A DNA stretch of 64,000 nucleotides from Bretschneidera sinensis. Taxonomy: Eukaryota > Streptophyta > Magnoliopsida > Brassicales > Akaniaceae. Numbering within the stretch: position 1 is the first letter of the stretch; every line of letters begins with the position of its first letter. Below the pieces are notes generated by a model that ran no database searches, had not been told where the DNA came from, and worked only from the letters and a program-made list of their open reading frames with translations. A program made the position numbers and the translations under genes. Positions 11,184 to 21,990 of this stretch are shown piece after piece. Location of the stretch: the NCBI GenBank assembly GCA_023935145.1, contig CM043699.1, positions 59,784,638 through 59,848,637 of the forward strand. Direction: 5' to 3'.

Positions 11184-12128
11184 TGTTGGAAATCACCTTA
11201 ACAAGATGCCTAGGTGGTGATCTTCCAAACACCCAAGTCTTGAATGACTTGTAGAAATAATTTCAGCAATCGAACACAAGAACAGAAAATCAAAGAAAGA
11301 AAGAAGATAAGTAATTTGTTGTCGAGGTTCGGCAATGTGCCTACGTCCCCGTGAGTTACTCTGAACTCTCTGCACTATCTCAATGGTTCTTACAAAGTTA
11401 CAGCAATCCCCTTCAAGAATCCAAGTTCTTGAAGAAACAAGAAGAGAAGGAAGAAGATGAGAACTTCAACAATGTTCTCTAATCTAATCTAGACTCTCTC
11501 TATCTTATTACAACCAGCCTCACTACAAGAGTCCCTCTTGTGTTTATGTCTCTCTACATAATTCTCTCTTAGTGTTTACAATGATCTCACAATGTCACAA
11601 AACTCTCTTGTATGTGTTTTTTTGTATCTTGTATTATTCTTATGAAATGAGGCCTTGAGAAACCCTTTTATAGCCTCTTAATTCTTGGACATTCTTGTGA
11701 GTCATTATCCTCCCTTTGATCATGTTCTTCCTTTAATCTCAGCCCTTCATCACTCCCCAAGTAATGCTGTGCATTTTGGTATGGTGCACACATGATTGGA
11801 GAGGTCTTATGCATGTTGGATCATGTGTGCAGCCATGTTCTGTGCGCTGCGGCGCTGAAATAGTGAGGTGCAACGCTGAGGCAGGGCTGGGCAGGGTGTG
11901 CTACGCCCTGACCTGATGTTGTTGCCTCCTGATGCTGGTGCACACACTTCCTGCCTGTGGGCAGAAACTTCCACAGTAGTGTGCCTGACCTTCCCATTCT
12001 CAAAATTGAAGCACACATATGTGTGCAACCTTATAACTTGCTGAACATTGATATCCCACAATTGGTTTGGACATTAACCAACTTTAGACCATGTTTGAAC
12101 ATGTTTGAAACTTAGACAAATAACAACA
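11184..12128 (-). repeat. CopD1 5' LTR
   Basis: 945 bp, TGTTGG...CAACA, followed by the right target duplication ACTTA. The sense TATA box is at about 11664-11672. It differs from the 3' LTR by scattered substitutions and one indel of about 31 bp, so the insertion is not recent. Confidence 0.9.
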
Positions 12129-12133
12129 ACTTA

Positions 12134-12918
12134 CCAAGATGCAATCTTCTTCCTCTAGTATTGCTTCTACAAATGCTAATTATGTACTTCCTAAAGGTAT
12201 GGATTCTCAACAATCTTCAAACTTCAAGGCTGCTAAACTTTATTTCCCTAAGTTTGCAAAAGGTGATCCCATTGATTGGTTGTTTTGAATGGATCAATAC
12301 TTTTCATTTGGAGGGGGCGACCTTTTCATGGTTTCAATGGATGTACAACACTAAATAATTTAGATCTTTATTTGATTTTGTTCATGTCTTGAACATAAGT
12401 TTGGACCAACTAAATATGAAGATCCCCAAGGAACATTATCGAAATTAACTCATATTGGTTATGTACTTGAGTACCAATCCCAATTTTAAACACTTTCTAA
12501 TAAGATAATAGGTCTAAGTGAGACATTCTTGAAGAGCTATTTCATTTCTAGTCTTAAACCAAATGATTAGAAGAGAGGTGATTGCTCATAAACCAACTTC
12601 TATTCATGATACCATAGGCTTAGCAAGATTAAAGGTAGAAAGACTCAATGAAATCAAACCTTCCTTGAGATCTTGGCCTCCTAAACCCTCAACACAATCT
12701 TAGTTTTTAGGCCCTAAACCACCATTATTTGTTCTTCCTATAGCTCCTACCAAATTCCTTGTTAAAAGACTATCATCTTTGGAAATGCAACAAAGAAGAG
12801 AGAAAGGCCTTTGATTCAATTGTGATGAAGGATTCACTCCTCAGCACAAATGCAAAAACAAAATGGCCTTACTCTTAATGGATGGGGACATGGAAGGAGA
12901 TCCTGAGGGTATCACACA
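12134..12918 (+). pseudogene. Chr1 gag, main part
   Basis: Gag resumes after CopD1. KLYFPKFAKGDPIDWLF (about 12235-12286) matches the plant chromovirus gag N-terminus; then HLEGATFSWFQWM in another frame, then FGPTKYEDPQGTLSKL. The nucleocapsid (about 12780-12860) reads KGLFNCDEGFTPQHKCK, i.e. the CCHC region with its first Cys missing. Several frameshifts and stops are present. Confidence 0.7.
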
Positions 12919-13332
12919 TTGGAGGATACTGCAAATGAGTTTAACGTAGTTCCTGAAATCAGTTTTCGTGCTCTCATTGATTATCAATCACCAAAGAAAT
13001 TTAAGATGCAAGGAATGGTACTTCATCAACCTTTCCAAATTCTTGTGGATGTGGGTAGCACCCACAACTTAATTCAAAAAAGAGCAGTCCAGTCTCTAAA
13101 GCTTCCCATTACACCATCCAATCATTTTGCAATACAAGTTGGGAATGATGCAATGCTTTCTTGTTCAGGTATGTGCACTGATGTTTCCCTCACTCTGCAA
13201 TACCATACATTTACTGTAGATTTCTTTGTGATCTCCTATCAAGGAGCTTATATGGTATTGGGAGTTCAGTGGTTACAAGAATTGGGTCCAATAACCACTG
13301 ATTATGCAAACTTAGATATGAACTTTTCCTAG
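12919..13332 (+). pseudogene. Chr1 aspartic protease
   Basis: An open 137-codon frame. The retropepsin core reads ILVDVGSTHNLIQ (about residues 46-58), where chromoviruses normally have D-S-G-S-T-H. The Ser after the catalytic Asp is replaced by Val. The second half, YMVLGVQWLQELGPITTDY, is the usual flap-to-C-terminal 'VLGVQWL' block. It leads into RT. Confidence 0.8.
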
Positions 13333-13559
13333 AAGGGACATGGGGCCTAAACTTAATTTTAATGCTACTAAACAATTAAAGAAACTGTCTACCAATGGTG
13401 GTATTGTTTCTTGTTTTTAGCTTATATCTTTGAAAGTACTTGATTATGCCTGTCCACTTTCTAGTTGCACTACTACTAATACTCTTAGTTCATCTACTCA
13501 TTTTGCTGATGGAGATATATTACATGTCTTGGATGAATTTTCACATGTTTTAAAGAACC

Positions 13560-14430
13560 TATATCATTACCTCCAATAAGTACCACTTATCATAGAATTT
13601 AAGTTGATCCTATGGATAAACCAGATAATGTTAAGCCCTATAGGTATCCCTATTTCCAAAAAGATGAGATTGAAAGGATGGTCCAGGAGATGCTCAAGGC
13701 TGGTATTATCTAACCTAGTCATAGTGCTTCTAGTTTCTCAGTCTTATTAGTTAAGAAGAATGATGGAACTTGAAGATTTTGTGTAGATTACAGGGGTCTC
13801 AATGATATCACTATTAAGGACAAGTTCCCCATCCCAATAGTGGATGATCTGCTAGATGAATTGTTTGGAGGAACTATCTTTTCTAAGATAGATCTTAGAG
13901 CAGGTTACTATCTAGTGAGGATGCACACTGCTGACATACAGAAGACTACATTTAGAACTCACACATGACATTTTGAGTTCCTTGTTATGCCATTTGGACT
14001 CACAAATGCACCTTCCACCTTTCAAGAAACTATGAATCAAGCTTTGTAAGCTTTTTTAAGGAAATATGTCATTTTCTTCTTTGATGACATACTCATTTAC
14101 AGCAAGACAAGGGAGGATCATTTTGAGCATTTAGGGTCTGTCTTAGCTTGCTTGCAACAAAACTCATTGTTTGCTAAGCAAACCAAATGCCACTTAACCC
14201 AAAGTTCCATAAAGTATTTAGATCATATCATTTATGCTCTTGGTGTGGCACTTGTTCAAACAAAAGTGGAAGCTATTGTAGCATGGCCTACTCCAACCAA
14301 GCAGAAGCAGATAAGGAGTTTCTTAAGGTTGACTGGCTATTACAGAAAATTTATAAAAGTCATCTATAATTGCCCCTTTGACATACCAGTTGAAGAAAGA
14401 CTCCTTCCATTAGACTTCTGAAGCTCAAAC
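13560..14430 (+). pseudogene. Chr1 reverse transcriptase
   Basis: Ty3/gypsy RT blocks in order: [75 protein letters not shown], and the catalytic loop FFDDILIYS (about 14075-14100). The end, LTGYYRKFIKVIYN, is in an open frame (14152-14421). Stops interrupt at about 13711, 13772, 13967 and 14049. The catalytic Asp pair is present, but the frame is broken. Confidence 0.85.
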
Positions 14431-14439
14431 TTCTTTCTA

Positions 14440-14706
14440 AGACCTCAAAGGTGCTATAATCACAGCTCTTATTTTAGCCTTACCAAATTTCACTTGTCCC
14501 TTTGTCATTGAAACAAATGCCTAAGGTGTGGGTATTAGAGTTGTCCTCTCTCAACAAGGTAATCATTTTGCTTTCTATAACAAGAAACTATATCCTAGAA
14601 TGCAACAGGCTTCCACTTATATCAAAGAATTTTTTGTAATAAATTCTACAGTAAAAAAGTGGAGGCAGTATGTCTTGGGTGACAAATTCTACATCTACAT
14701 TGATCA
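14440..14706 (+). pseudogene. Chr1 RNase H, 5' part
   Basis: RNase H begins after RT. FVIETNA-stop-GVGIRVVLSQQGNHFAFYNKK shows the domain start, with Asp changed to Asn, then KEFFVINSTVKKWRQYVLGDKFYIYID. CopD4 interrupts it at 14706. The domain resumes at 15558 with QKSLRHLLNQIIQT. Confidence 0.75.
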
Positions 14707-15552
14707 TGTTGGTATTTGTCTAAGCATTAAATGGTTGCAAGGAAGGAGGTTCATCAGCATCAGGTCACTAGTTGTGCACCACGGCCCAGGAAGTGTGCTC
14801 CTCAGTGCACAGCAAGTGAAGGAAGCTCAGCCGCGGCGCCTAGAGAGGATGATGTTTCAGCCCTGTCTTGGTCTGCGGCCTGCCCTATTCTGGGCCGCGG
14901 GACCAGGCACACTGAGACTAGGTTTTTTCAACCTTTGAGATGGTGCGTGGAGAAAGATTAAAACGTACATCTTTACTTAGATTTGATAAGGGGCTAAGGT
15001 TGATTGTGCCTCAAGATCTAAGGGTGGTGATTGACCCTTAAGATTGGTCAAGAAGTTGGTGCACTATATAAAGGGTCACCTAGCTTCAATCTTAAAGTGT
15101 AATATGATAAAGGTGTGAGACTTGTGATGTAAATGAGAGTTATGTGAGAGTGCAAAGACACTAAACATAGGAGAGATCTCATTGTAGAGAGGCTGGATGT
15201 TTAGAGAGAGAGAGTAGTATAGAGAGGGAATTCATGAGACTTGTAAGTGGAATTTCTTGGGAGAAATTCCAGGGTAACTCAAGATCTTATCACTTTCTTG
15301 TTCTCTTCTTTCATTCTTCAAGAACTTGAGGTTTCTTGGAGAGGTGTTGTTGATTGTAAAGAACTCCGTTGATAAGATAGTGCAGAGAGCTCGGAGGAGC
15401 TCACAGGGACGTAGGCACATTGCCGAACCTCGATAACAAATTGCTTGTGTTCTTTCTTGCTTTCGTTTGCTGTTTCTTTTCTTTACAAGTCATTCTAGAC
15501 TTGGGTGTTTGGAAGATCACCTCCTAGGATCATTGAGGGTGGTTTCCCAACA
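14707..15552 (+). mobile_element. CopD4: solo copia LTR (D family), plus strand
   Basis: 846 bp starting TGTTGG and ending CCAACA, with no internal region. Flanks GATCA (14702-14706) and TATCA (15553-15557) are a 5-bp target duplication with one mismatch. They rejoin the RNase H frame of Chr1 exactly. The sequence is homologous to the D-family LTRs, but in the opposite orientation to CopD1. TATA box TATATAAA at 15065-15072, with a GC-rich stretch with CCGCGG-like words at 14770-14900. Formed by LTR-LTR recombination of a full element. Confidence 0.9.
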
Positions 15553-15557
15553 TATCA

Positions 15558-16640
15558 GAAGAGTTTAAGACATTTGCTCAATCAGATCATTCAAACTCCA
15601 TAATAGTAGCATTACCTTACCAAGTTACTAGGCTAATTATGAGATCATTTATAGACCTAGTAAAGAAAACACTCCTACTGATTGCACACAATGGAAACTA
15701 AGGAAGACTCAAAAGTTCTTCTCATAGCTCTATCCATGCTTACTTTTGGCATCTTTGATCAAATTATTACTGAGTATTCTAATGATAGTCACATTAGTCA
15801 ATTAATTAAGCAAATCCTAGAGTGCCCCACTCAATGTCTCTCTTATACAATCAGAAATGGAATCCTATACTTAGAGGTAAGATTTTTCTGAGTGATACTT
15901 CTCATTTAAAAGAATTTATACTCAAAGAATTTCATTCCATGCCATTAGGAGGCCATGCAAGTGTTCATAGCATCTACATGAGAGTTATAAAAAAATTTTA
16001 CTAGAAGAACCTGAGGAAATTAGTAGAAATGTTTGTCAAACATTATAACATATGCCAAAAGATTAAAAGTGCTAACAAGGCTCCCTATGGCCACCTACAG
16101 CTGCCTATACCAAATCAAATTTAGGAAGATATCAGTATGGACTTCATCACTAATCTTCCTGCTTCTCAAGGTATGACTACCATCTTAGTTGTGGTTGATA
16201 GATTATTCAAGCATGCTCATTTTGGACCATTACTTCCACAATTTACTACAGTAAAAGTTGTTGCCTTGTTTATGAAAATGGTTTGTGCTTTTCATGGCAT
16301 TCCAAGGTCTGTGTTTATAATAGAGACCCTACATTTCAAAGTAAGTTTTGGAGGGAACTCTTTAAGCTATAAGAAACTGTGTTAAAGATGAGTTCTTCAT
16401 ACCATCCTCAAATTGATGGCCAAACTGATGTCCTAAATAGATGCCTATAGCAATTTTTGAAAGCTTATGGTTCTAATCCACCCGCCCTATAGGTTAAGTA
16501 CTTACACCTTGCTGACTTCCACTATAACACATCTTTTCAAACTTCACTTGGAAAACCTCCATTTGAAGTGGTCTATGGAAGATTACCTCCCTCCCTTTAT
16601 GCTTATCATTAAGGAACTGCAACCTTGGAGACTATTGATC
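15558..16640 (+). pseudogene. Chr1 RNase H end and integrase
   Basis: After the solo LTR the frame resumes with the RNase H tail, then the integrase N-terminal zinc region (CQKIKSANKAP near 16052-16083). The catalytic core opens MDFITNLPASQGMTTILVVV (16137-), carrying the first Asp, then DRLFKHAHFGPLLPQFT. The second block (FHGIPRSVFIIETL) lacks the expected D. Then QIDGQTDVLNRCL holds the equivalent of the 'GQTEVVNR' Glu region with E changed to D. Dead integrase. Confidence 0.8.
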
Positions 16641-17175
16641 ATGACTTAGGCACAAGGTCAGAAATTCTATAGTAGGTTCAAGAAAACCTTCATTAGCCAC
16701 AACATAGAATGAAACAAACATCTAACAAGCATAAAACATAACTTACTTTTCAAGATGGTGATTTGGTGCTACTCAGATTACAACCTTATAAATAAGTCAC
16801 AGTGTCTAAAAGGTTTTCTCAAAAGCTGAGTAAAAAGTTCTTTGGTCCCTTCAACGTTCTTAAAAGAATTGGCTTAACTGCTTATCAATTGGAACTTTCT
16901 CCTTGCTCACTCATTCATCCTTTGTTTCATGTCTCCCTTTTCTAGCTATATCATGGCCCTCAATCTCAAATCACTACATTGCCACTACCTTCCAACAGCA
17001 ACAACAACAAACTACAAATTTTGCCACTGCCCATAGTTGGAGAAAGATACATTAAGAGGCAAGACAAGTGGATCCGGCAATGGTTGGTTCAGTGGGTTGA
17101 CTTACTACTAAAAGAAGCTTCCTAGGAGGATTCTAAAGAACTTTAATAGCTTTATCCCAATTTACACCTTGAGGA
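16641..17175 (+). pseudogene. Chr1 integrase C-terminus with chromodomain-like tail
   Basis: VSKRFSQKLSKKFFGPFNVLKRIG is the GPY/F-like module. It is followed by PLFHVSLF and then a short tail: QWLVQWVDLLLKEAS-stop-ED, LYPNLHLEDKVSF. The order (LVQW...EASWED, then LEDKV) is that of plant chromovirus integrase chromodomains, which guide insertion to chromatin marks. This is the basis for the chromovirus call. Confidence 0.7.
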
Positions 17176-17187
17176 CAAGGTGTCTTT

Positions 17188-17202
17188 TTAGGAGGTAGGT
17201 AA
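17188..17202 (+). other. Chr1 polypurine tract
   Basis: The AGGAGGTAGG-type purine run immediately before the 3' LTR is the expected plus-strand priming site. Confidence 0.7.
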
Positions 17203-17647
17203 TGAAACAGCTTTAAAGCAAGTGAAAGAGGTGGAACAAGCACCTAAAGGAACATAAAATACAAAGGCAGTAGATGAGGACACAGAATAGGTAGTAGAAG
17301 AGTTTAGCACCAAGGGAACAAAGCCAATAAGAGTGAGAAGAAGGCCTAGTTGGTTAAAGGACTTCCATTTTTATTAAGTAAGCAAACACAAGCTCAGAGT
17401 TGTTGGACCAGAGCTACAGATAATTATGTTAGCATTCTATTACAAAATAGTTAGTTAGTCCCTTCTTAGTAGTTAGTTAGACTTGTAACTACTCTCTAAT
17501 GCAATATATATAAGCAGCACTCTTGTAAACGAGAAGAAGAAGAAAGTATATCAATATTCTCAATTTTCTCTCAACCTCCTTCTTTTCTAAGGTTTTGTTC
17601 TTGGCCTATCAAGAACATTTCTAATATAGCTTATACAACTTGTATCA
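17203..17647 (+). repeat. Chr1 3' LTR
   Basis: 445 bp starting TGAAACAGC and ending TGTATCA, matching 6186-6627 with many substitutions and one 8-bp repeat-number change in the TTAG run. TATA box at 17505-17513. Confidence 0.85.
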
Positions 17648-19085
17648 TAGACACTACATAATACAACTCACAGGGAAACCAAACATTCAAAGCCACAAAA
17701 CAAAGGCAAACGTCAATGTAAGGGTGATAGAAAGATACAACTACTCAACCTTTTACAATGCGCACAATTAAAGCCACCAACCATAACAGAACTAGAACTA
17801 CCTACATCACTAGAGTAGACCCTTGACTGGTAGCTACATAAAATCCTCTCTAGCCAATAATAGTTTTCTTGAATGGGTGATAGCAAATGAGCATTAGTAA
17901 TCCAATGGATATAACTCACTTTTATTTCTCAAAATGAATAATCATAGTTGAAGACTCATAATTTAAGGAAGTGAAATAATATAACATGAAAAATTATTAT
18001 ACAAAGGTTTTGAGTCAATTGTCCACTATCAGTAATGGTTTCTGCTTTTAGGGATAGTAGTTTCTTTATCCAAATATCCTTACGAAACTCTAATAATTCA
18101 GAACCTTACGTTTACCGCTCAACTTCCATTTGAGAAATGATTGCAAAGCAAACAAAAGTTTTCAGCACTTGCAGAGATAATTCTAAACCAAAGATTATTT
18201 TACACAGAGATGACGGTAAATGGACAAAACTTCCTCATACGCTGCAAAACATTATAAGCTAAAATCCTTTGAATCCTCAAATATTCATTCTTTTGAAATC
18301 ATTGCATGAGCAACTCTACTTCCATTGAGACTTTGTTACCTGAAAATATGTCTGTAATGAAATCGTAGGCTCCAAAATTTATTAACTCATTTAGTCGTAT
18401 TTCCTTTTCTCTTCTTTATATTGCTGCTTTAAGAGAGAGTTGGATGATCATGAATTAAAGTGAACCAAATAGTACATTCCACTTCTAGCAACATCGGAAG
18501 CACATGAAAATTTTAATGTTCAGAAGAGGACTAATTGGTCGGTCGTGGTCTCATCTTTTCCGTTGATGCCCTCTCAAAGTCCCTTAAATCCAAAAAATCA
18601 ACTGACATTCAAATTTAGCCCTATAAAGGTGAGAAGCAACATCTGCATCATTATTGCTATAAAGAAATCCATGTATATTTCTTCATTTTTTCTATAGTTG
18701 AAATCAAACAAATTTACCTTGCAAATTCAGGGAATGAAGTGATTTTTCTGTACTCATTGGCCAAGGCAATCTCTGTACGATTTCTGAAATGTCTTTATAC
18801 TCTAATAACTTGTGTCACATAAAAAGACAATGCAGACATGATCTCCCCAAAACTAAGAAACAAACATAAAGTCCAATGTCTTTTCCAAAATGAATACTGA
18901 AGTAAACTTTAAATGTGTTCTATAATAATTATTAATAATAAGCTAAAACGTTTGCCTGCTAAAAAATTCGCCCGTCAATTTTTTATAATTATTTTTTTAA
19001 AAAAAAATAGCAAAAAGTAGCTAACCATGACAAATTAGCTATCCTATTAATAATACTGAATCTATGAAGTCTAAGAGATGAATCT
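17648..19085. other. Host flank; no annotated gene, one good exon candidate
   Basis: AT-rich DNA right of Chr1. It holds an open stretch of 68 codons (17713-17919, minus), which I do not recognise, and splice-like minus-strand signals (see the candidate exon at 18718-18783). No RNA genes or terminal repeats were recognised. Confidence 0.5.
18718..18783 (-). other. Candidate host-gene exon, 66 bp
   Basis: A minus-strand segment bounded by a good acceptor (ATTTCAG, 18784-18790) and donor (GCAAG|GTAAATTTG). Between them one frame reads NRTEIALANEYRKITSFPEF. A downstream segment (about 18510-18580, after TTTAAG) keeps the frame open for about 16 more codons before a stop. I do not recognise the family. 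It may be a remnant of a small-exon minus-strand gene broken up by the surrounding insertions; this is inference from splice signals only. Confidence 0.3.
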
Positions 19086-19089
19086 CATT

Positions 19090-19907
19090 TATAAAATAAA
19101 ATTCCTTCTAGCCAATAAGGGTATTAAGCCACAGCATCAATCGACTTCTACACCCCATCAAAATCTCTCTTGTTTCTTTCCAATCAAACTAACCACCAAA
19201 TGAAAAGGGGGAATAAGGTGATAATCTTCTTTTTTTTAGAAACTTGAAAGTCATTCCACGCCCAAACCTCCTCTAAAATTGAACCACTGCTCACCCATTA
19301 AAGACCAAACATTCGAAAAGCCATATTCCAAAACTGTCTCGTCCAAAAACAACTCAACAATAAATAATTCCTAGACTCACTCTCTTCTTTGAAAATATAA
19401 GATCTATTCACAAACATTTCTGCTCTCTTTTAAAGATTATCGATGGTCAAAATCCTCCCCAAGTAGCTTCACAAATAAAAAAGGCCACTTTAGTGGGAGC
19501 ACAATACTTCCAAATTAGTTTCCAACGGAAGTTGGAGCTCCCATCTAATGGAATAAAACAATCCTTATAGAAAAATCCAACATCAAACTTTCCATTACGA
19601 TTGAGACTCAATTTCATTTTATCCTTCATGTGCTAGTTAAACTTCACTTTGTAAATTTCTTCAAAGAAATCTCCTATAAATTAAAGTTCCCAATCATGAG
19701 CATTGCAAACAAAAAGAATATCACGTAAAACCTCATCATTTACCACGATGCACACTCACTAATTAAAACATCTTACTCTCTCATAATAGAGAAGACTGCC
19801 GGAAATTAGTCTTCAAAGGTGTCATAGCACCAAATATCATGTCAAAAATAAAAAGTCTCCCCTCTCCCCGCCTCAAATGACAACTAAAAGAATGAACTCA
19901 TCGCATT
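19090..19907 (-). pseudogene. LINE (L1-type) ORF2 C-terminal fragment, 3' part
   Basis: Minus-strand frames show the zinc-binding domain found after RT in plant L1 elements: GKFDVGFFYKDCFIPLD, FRWKLIWKYCAPTKVAFFI (19447-19629), then ESRNYLLLSCFWTRQFWNMA, a Cys-rich module with one position degraded. The final ORF2 block LFIWWLVWLERNKRDFDGV is at about 19145-19200. CopE splits it at 19907; the upstream half is at 31199-31560. 5'-truncated and interrupted by stops. Confidence 0.8.
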
Positions 19908-20131
19908 TGTTAAAATTAGAGAATTGAAGAGAATTATGTATTATTGATTGATAATTTGAATATAATTCAACAGTCCTATATATAGACTAATGAATATCAA
20001 ATCTAATAGGACTAAGAGACATAACTAGATAAGATAGATATAAAATAGATAAGATTTAGGAAACCTAGTAGGACACATAATAGGAAACATAATTAGGACT
20101 CTCAACATAAATCTAATTAAGACTCTCAACA
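19908..20131 (-). repeat. CopE 3' LTR
   Basis: Begins TGTTAAAAT and ends CTCAACA on the plus strand. It carries a 24-bp end duplication (CTCAACA occurs at 20107 and again at 20131) that the other LTR lacks. The sense polypurine tract CTTGAGGGGGAG abuts it at 20132-20143. Confidence 0.85.
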
Positions 20132-20138
20132 CTCCCCC

Positions 20139-20985
20139 TCAAGTTGAAACATACATGACGTATACACCCAACTTGGTACAAATAGATCTAACTCGTGGAT
20201 CATCCAACGGTTTAGTGAATAAATCTACTAACATAACATGTTTGGTACTGATCATATTTTGCATAAGTTTTTCTCGAACAACATGACATTCAACTTCAAT
20301 ATGCTTTGTTCTCTCATGAAACAATGGATTATTTGCAATGTGAATAGCTACTTGATTGTCACACACCAAACTTATAGAACCTGGCTACTTAATCTCAAAT
20401 TCTACTAATAATTGTTTTAACTAAACTAACTCATAAGTAGTGTGCATCATTACTCTCTATTCAGACTCAACACTTGATCTAGCAACCACAATTTGCTTCT
20501 TACTCTTCCATAACACCAGATTACTTCCGACAAACACACAATATCCATTATTAGACCTCCTATCAGATGAAGATCTTGCCCAATCTGCATTAATGTAACC
20601 CTCAACCTGTATATGACCCATGATTTTGATAAAGTAAACCACGATCAAGAGCACTCTTCAGATATCTCAAAACACGAATAACAACATCCCAATGACTAGT
20701 CCGCAGAGCATCTAGAAACTGACTAACTATATTTATTGCAAAGGAAACATCTGATCTAGTAATAGTCAAATACTTCAATTTCCCAATCAATCGTCAATAC
20801 TTTCCTGGATCAGACAATAATTCACCTTGATCAATTGTAAGTTTTATGTTAGGATCCATAGGATTATCTATAGGCTTACAAGCCAATATTCCTGTATTAC
20901 TTAACAAATCAAGAACATATTTATGTCGAGATAAAGAAATACCCTAATGAGATCTAGCAACCTCAATACCCAGAAAATATCTTAG
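20139..20985 (-). pseudogene. CopE RNase H and RT C-terminal end
   Basis: 20457-20654 carries the RNase H start (GYINADWARSSSDRRSNNGY and the WKSKKQIVVARSSVESE block). 20139-20369 carries its end ([20 protein letters not shown], then [13 protein letters not shown]). 20602-20790 is the connecting RT tail (IGKLKYLTITRSDVSFAINI). The frame is broken by stops. The CDNQ and HIEVDCH-like blocks identify copia RNase H. Confidence 0.82.
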
Positions 20986-20989
20986 TTGT

Positions 20990-21990
20990 CCTAGATCTTT
21001 TGTCTGAAACTTAGTACCTATGAACTATTTTAGTTTTAGAATTCTCTCGTTGTCGTCTCCTATGATCACAATATCATCCACATACATAATCAACAATATC
21101 CTACGTACCTAACTATGTTTATGAAAGACAAAATGATTTACGTAACATCTGTTAAGACCAAAATCAATCACTACTTCACTAAACTTGCCAAACCATGCTC
21201 GAAGAGATTGCTTCAAACCATATATGGACTTCTTCAACCGACATACTAACCCAAACTCTCCTTTAGCAACAAATCCAGGAGGTTGCTCCATGTAAACCTC
21301 CTCTTGTAAAGAACCATTCAGATCTCCTAGATCTTATATCTGAAATTTAGTACCTAGGAACTGCTTTAGTTTTAAAATTCTCTCATTATCGTCTCCTATG
21401 ATCATAAAATCATCCACATACATAATCAACAATATCCTACCTACCTGAATATGTTTGTAAAAGATAAAATGATCTACAGCACATCTGTTGAGACCAAAAT
21501 CAATCATTACTTCACTAAACTTGAAAACCAAGCTCGAAGAGATTACTTCAAACCATATATGGACTTCTTCAACTGGCAGACTAACCCAAGCTCCCCTTGA
21601 GCAAAAAACCCAGAAGGTTGCTTCATGTAAACCTACTCTTGAAGAGAACCATTCAATTGTCCTAGATCTTATACCTGAAACTTAGTACCTATGAACTGTT
21701 AGTTTTAGAATTCTCTCATTGTCGTCTTCAATGATCACAATATCATCCACATACATAATCAACACTATCCTACCTGCTTGACTATGTTTGTAAAAGATAA
21801 AATGATATACACCATATCTACTGAGACTAAAATGAATCACTAGTTCAATGAACTTGTCAAATCATGCTCGAGGAGATTGTTTCAAACCATATAGGGACTT
21901 CTTCAACCAACAGACTAACCCAGACTCCCCCTGAGCAACAAATGTAAAAGGTTGCTCGATGTAAACCTCCTCCTATAAAGAACCATTGAG
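20990..21990 (-). repeat. Tandem triplication (about 335 bp unit) within CopE RT
   Basis: Three consecutive copies starting at 20990, 21326 and 21661, each opening CCTAGATCT on the plus strand and each encoding, on the minus strand, the same RT segment: an MEQPPGFV-like block, GLVCRLKKSIYGLKQS, then IMYVDD. The copies diverge by scattered substitutions, so the event is old. Each unit therefore carries its own YVDD-type catalytic loop (one reads YVDDFMII). Confidence 0.9.

Larger units (their letters stand above)
6862..12128 (-). mobile_element. CopD1: Ty1/copia element, minus strand, internally deleted
   Basis: Two LTRs (6862-7837 and 11184-12128) begin TGTTGG and end CAACA, and are flanked by a perfect 5-bp target duplication ACTTA (6857-6861 and 12129-12133). 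On the minus strand the order is PBS, gag, protease, integrase, RT, RNase H, the copia order. Gag, the integrase core and most of RT carry deletions, and the RT active site is lost, so it could only have moved with help from a relative such as CopD2, whose proteins it resembles. It sits inside Chr1 gag. Confidence 0.93.
6186..17647 (+). mobile_element. Chr1: decayed Ty3/gypsy chromovirus with two nested insertions
   Basis: The element is bounded by two similar LTRs (6186-6627, 17203-17647). Gag, protease, RT, RNase H, integrase and a chromodomain-like tail run in the order normal for Ty3/gypsy. CopD1 split gag at 6857 and a solo LTR (CopD4) split RNase H at 14706. Removing the two insertions leaves about 5.3 kb, a usual chromovirus length. 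Nonsense codons and frameshifts in every domain make it non-functional. The flanking target duplication is not clear to me. Confidence 0.85.

Noticed and set aside
17713..17919. 68-codon minus-strand frame as a gene
   Set aside because: No recognisable domain, no splice signals placed around it, and length expected by chance; kept only as a remark in the flank entry.
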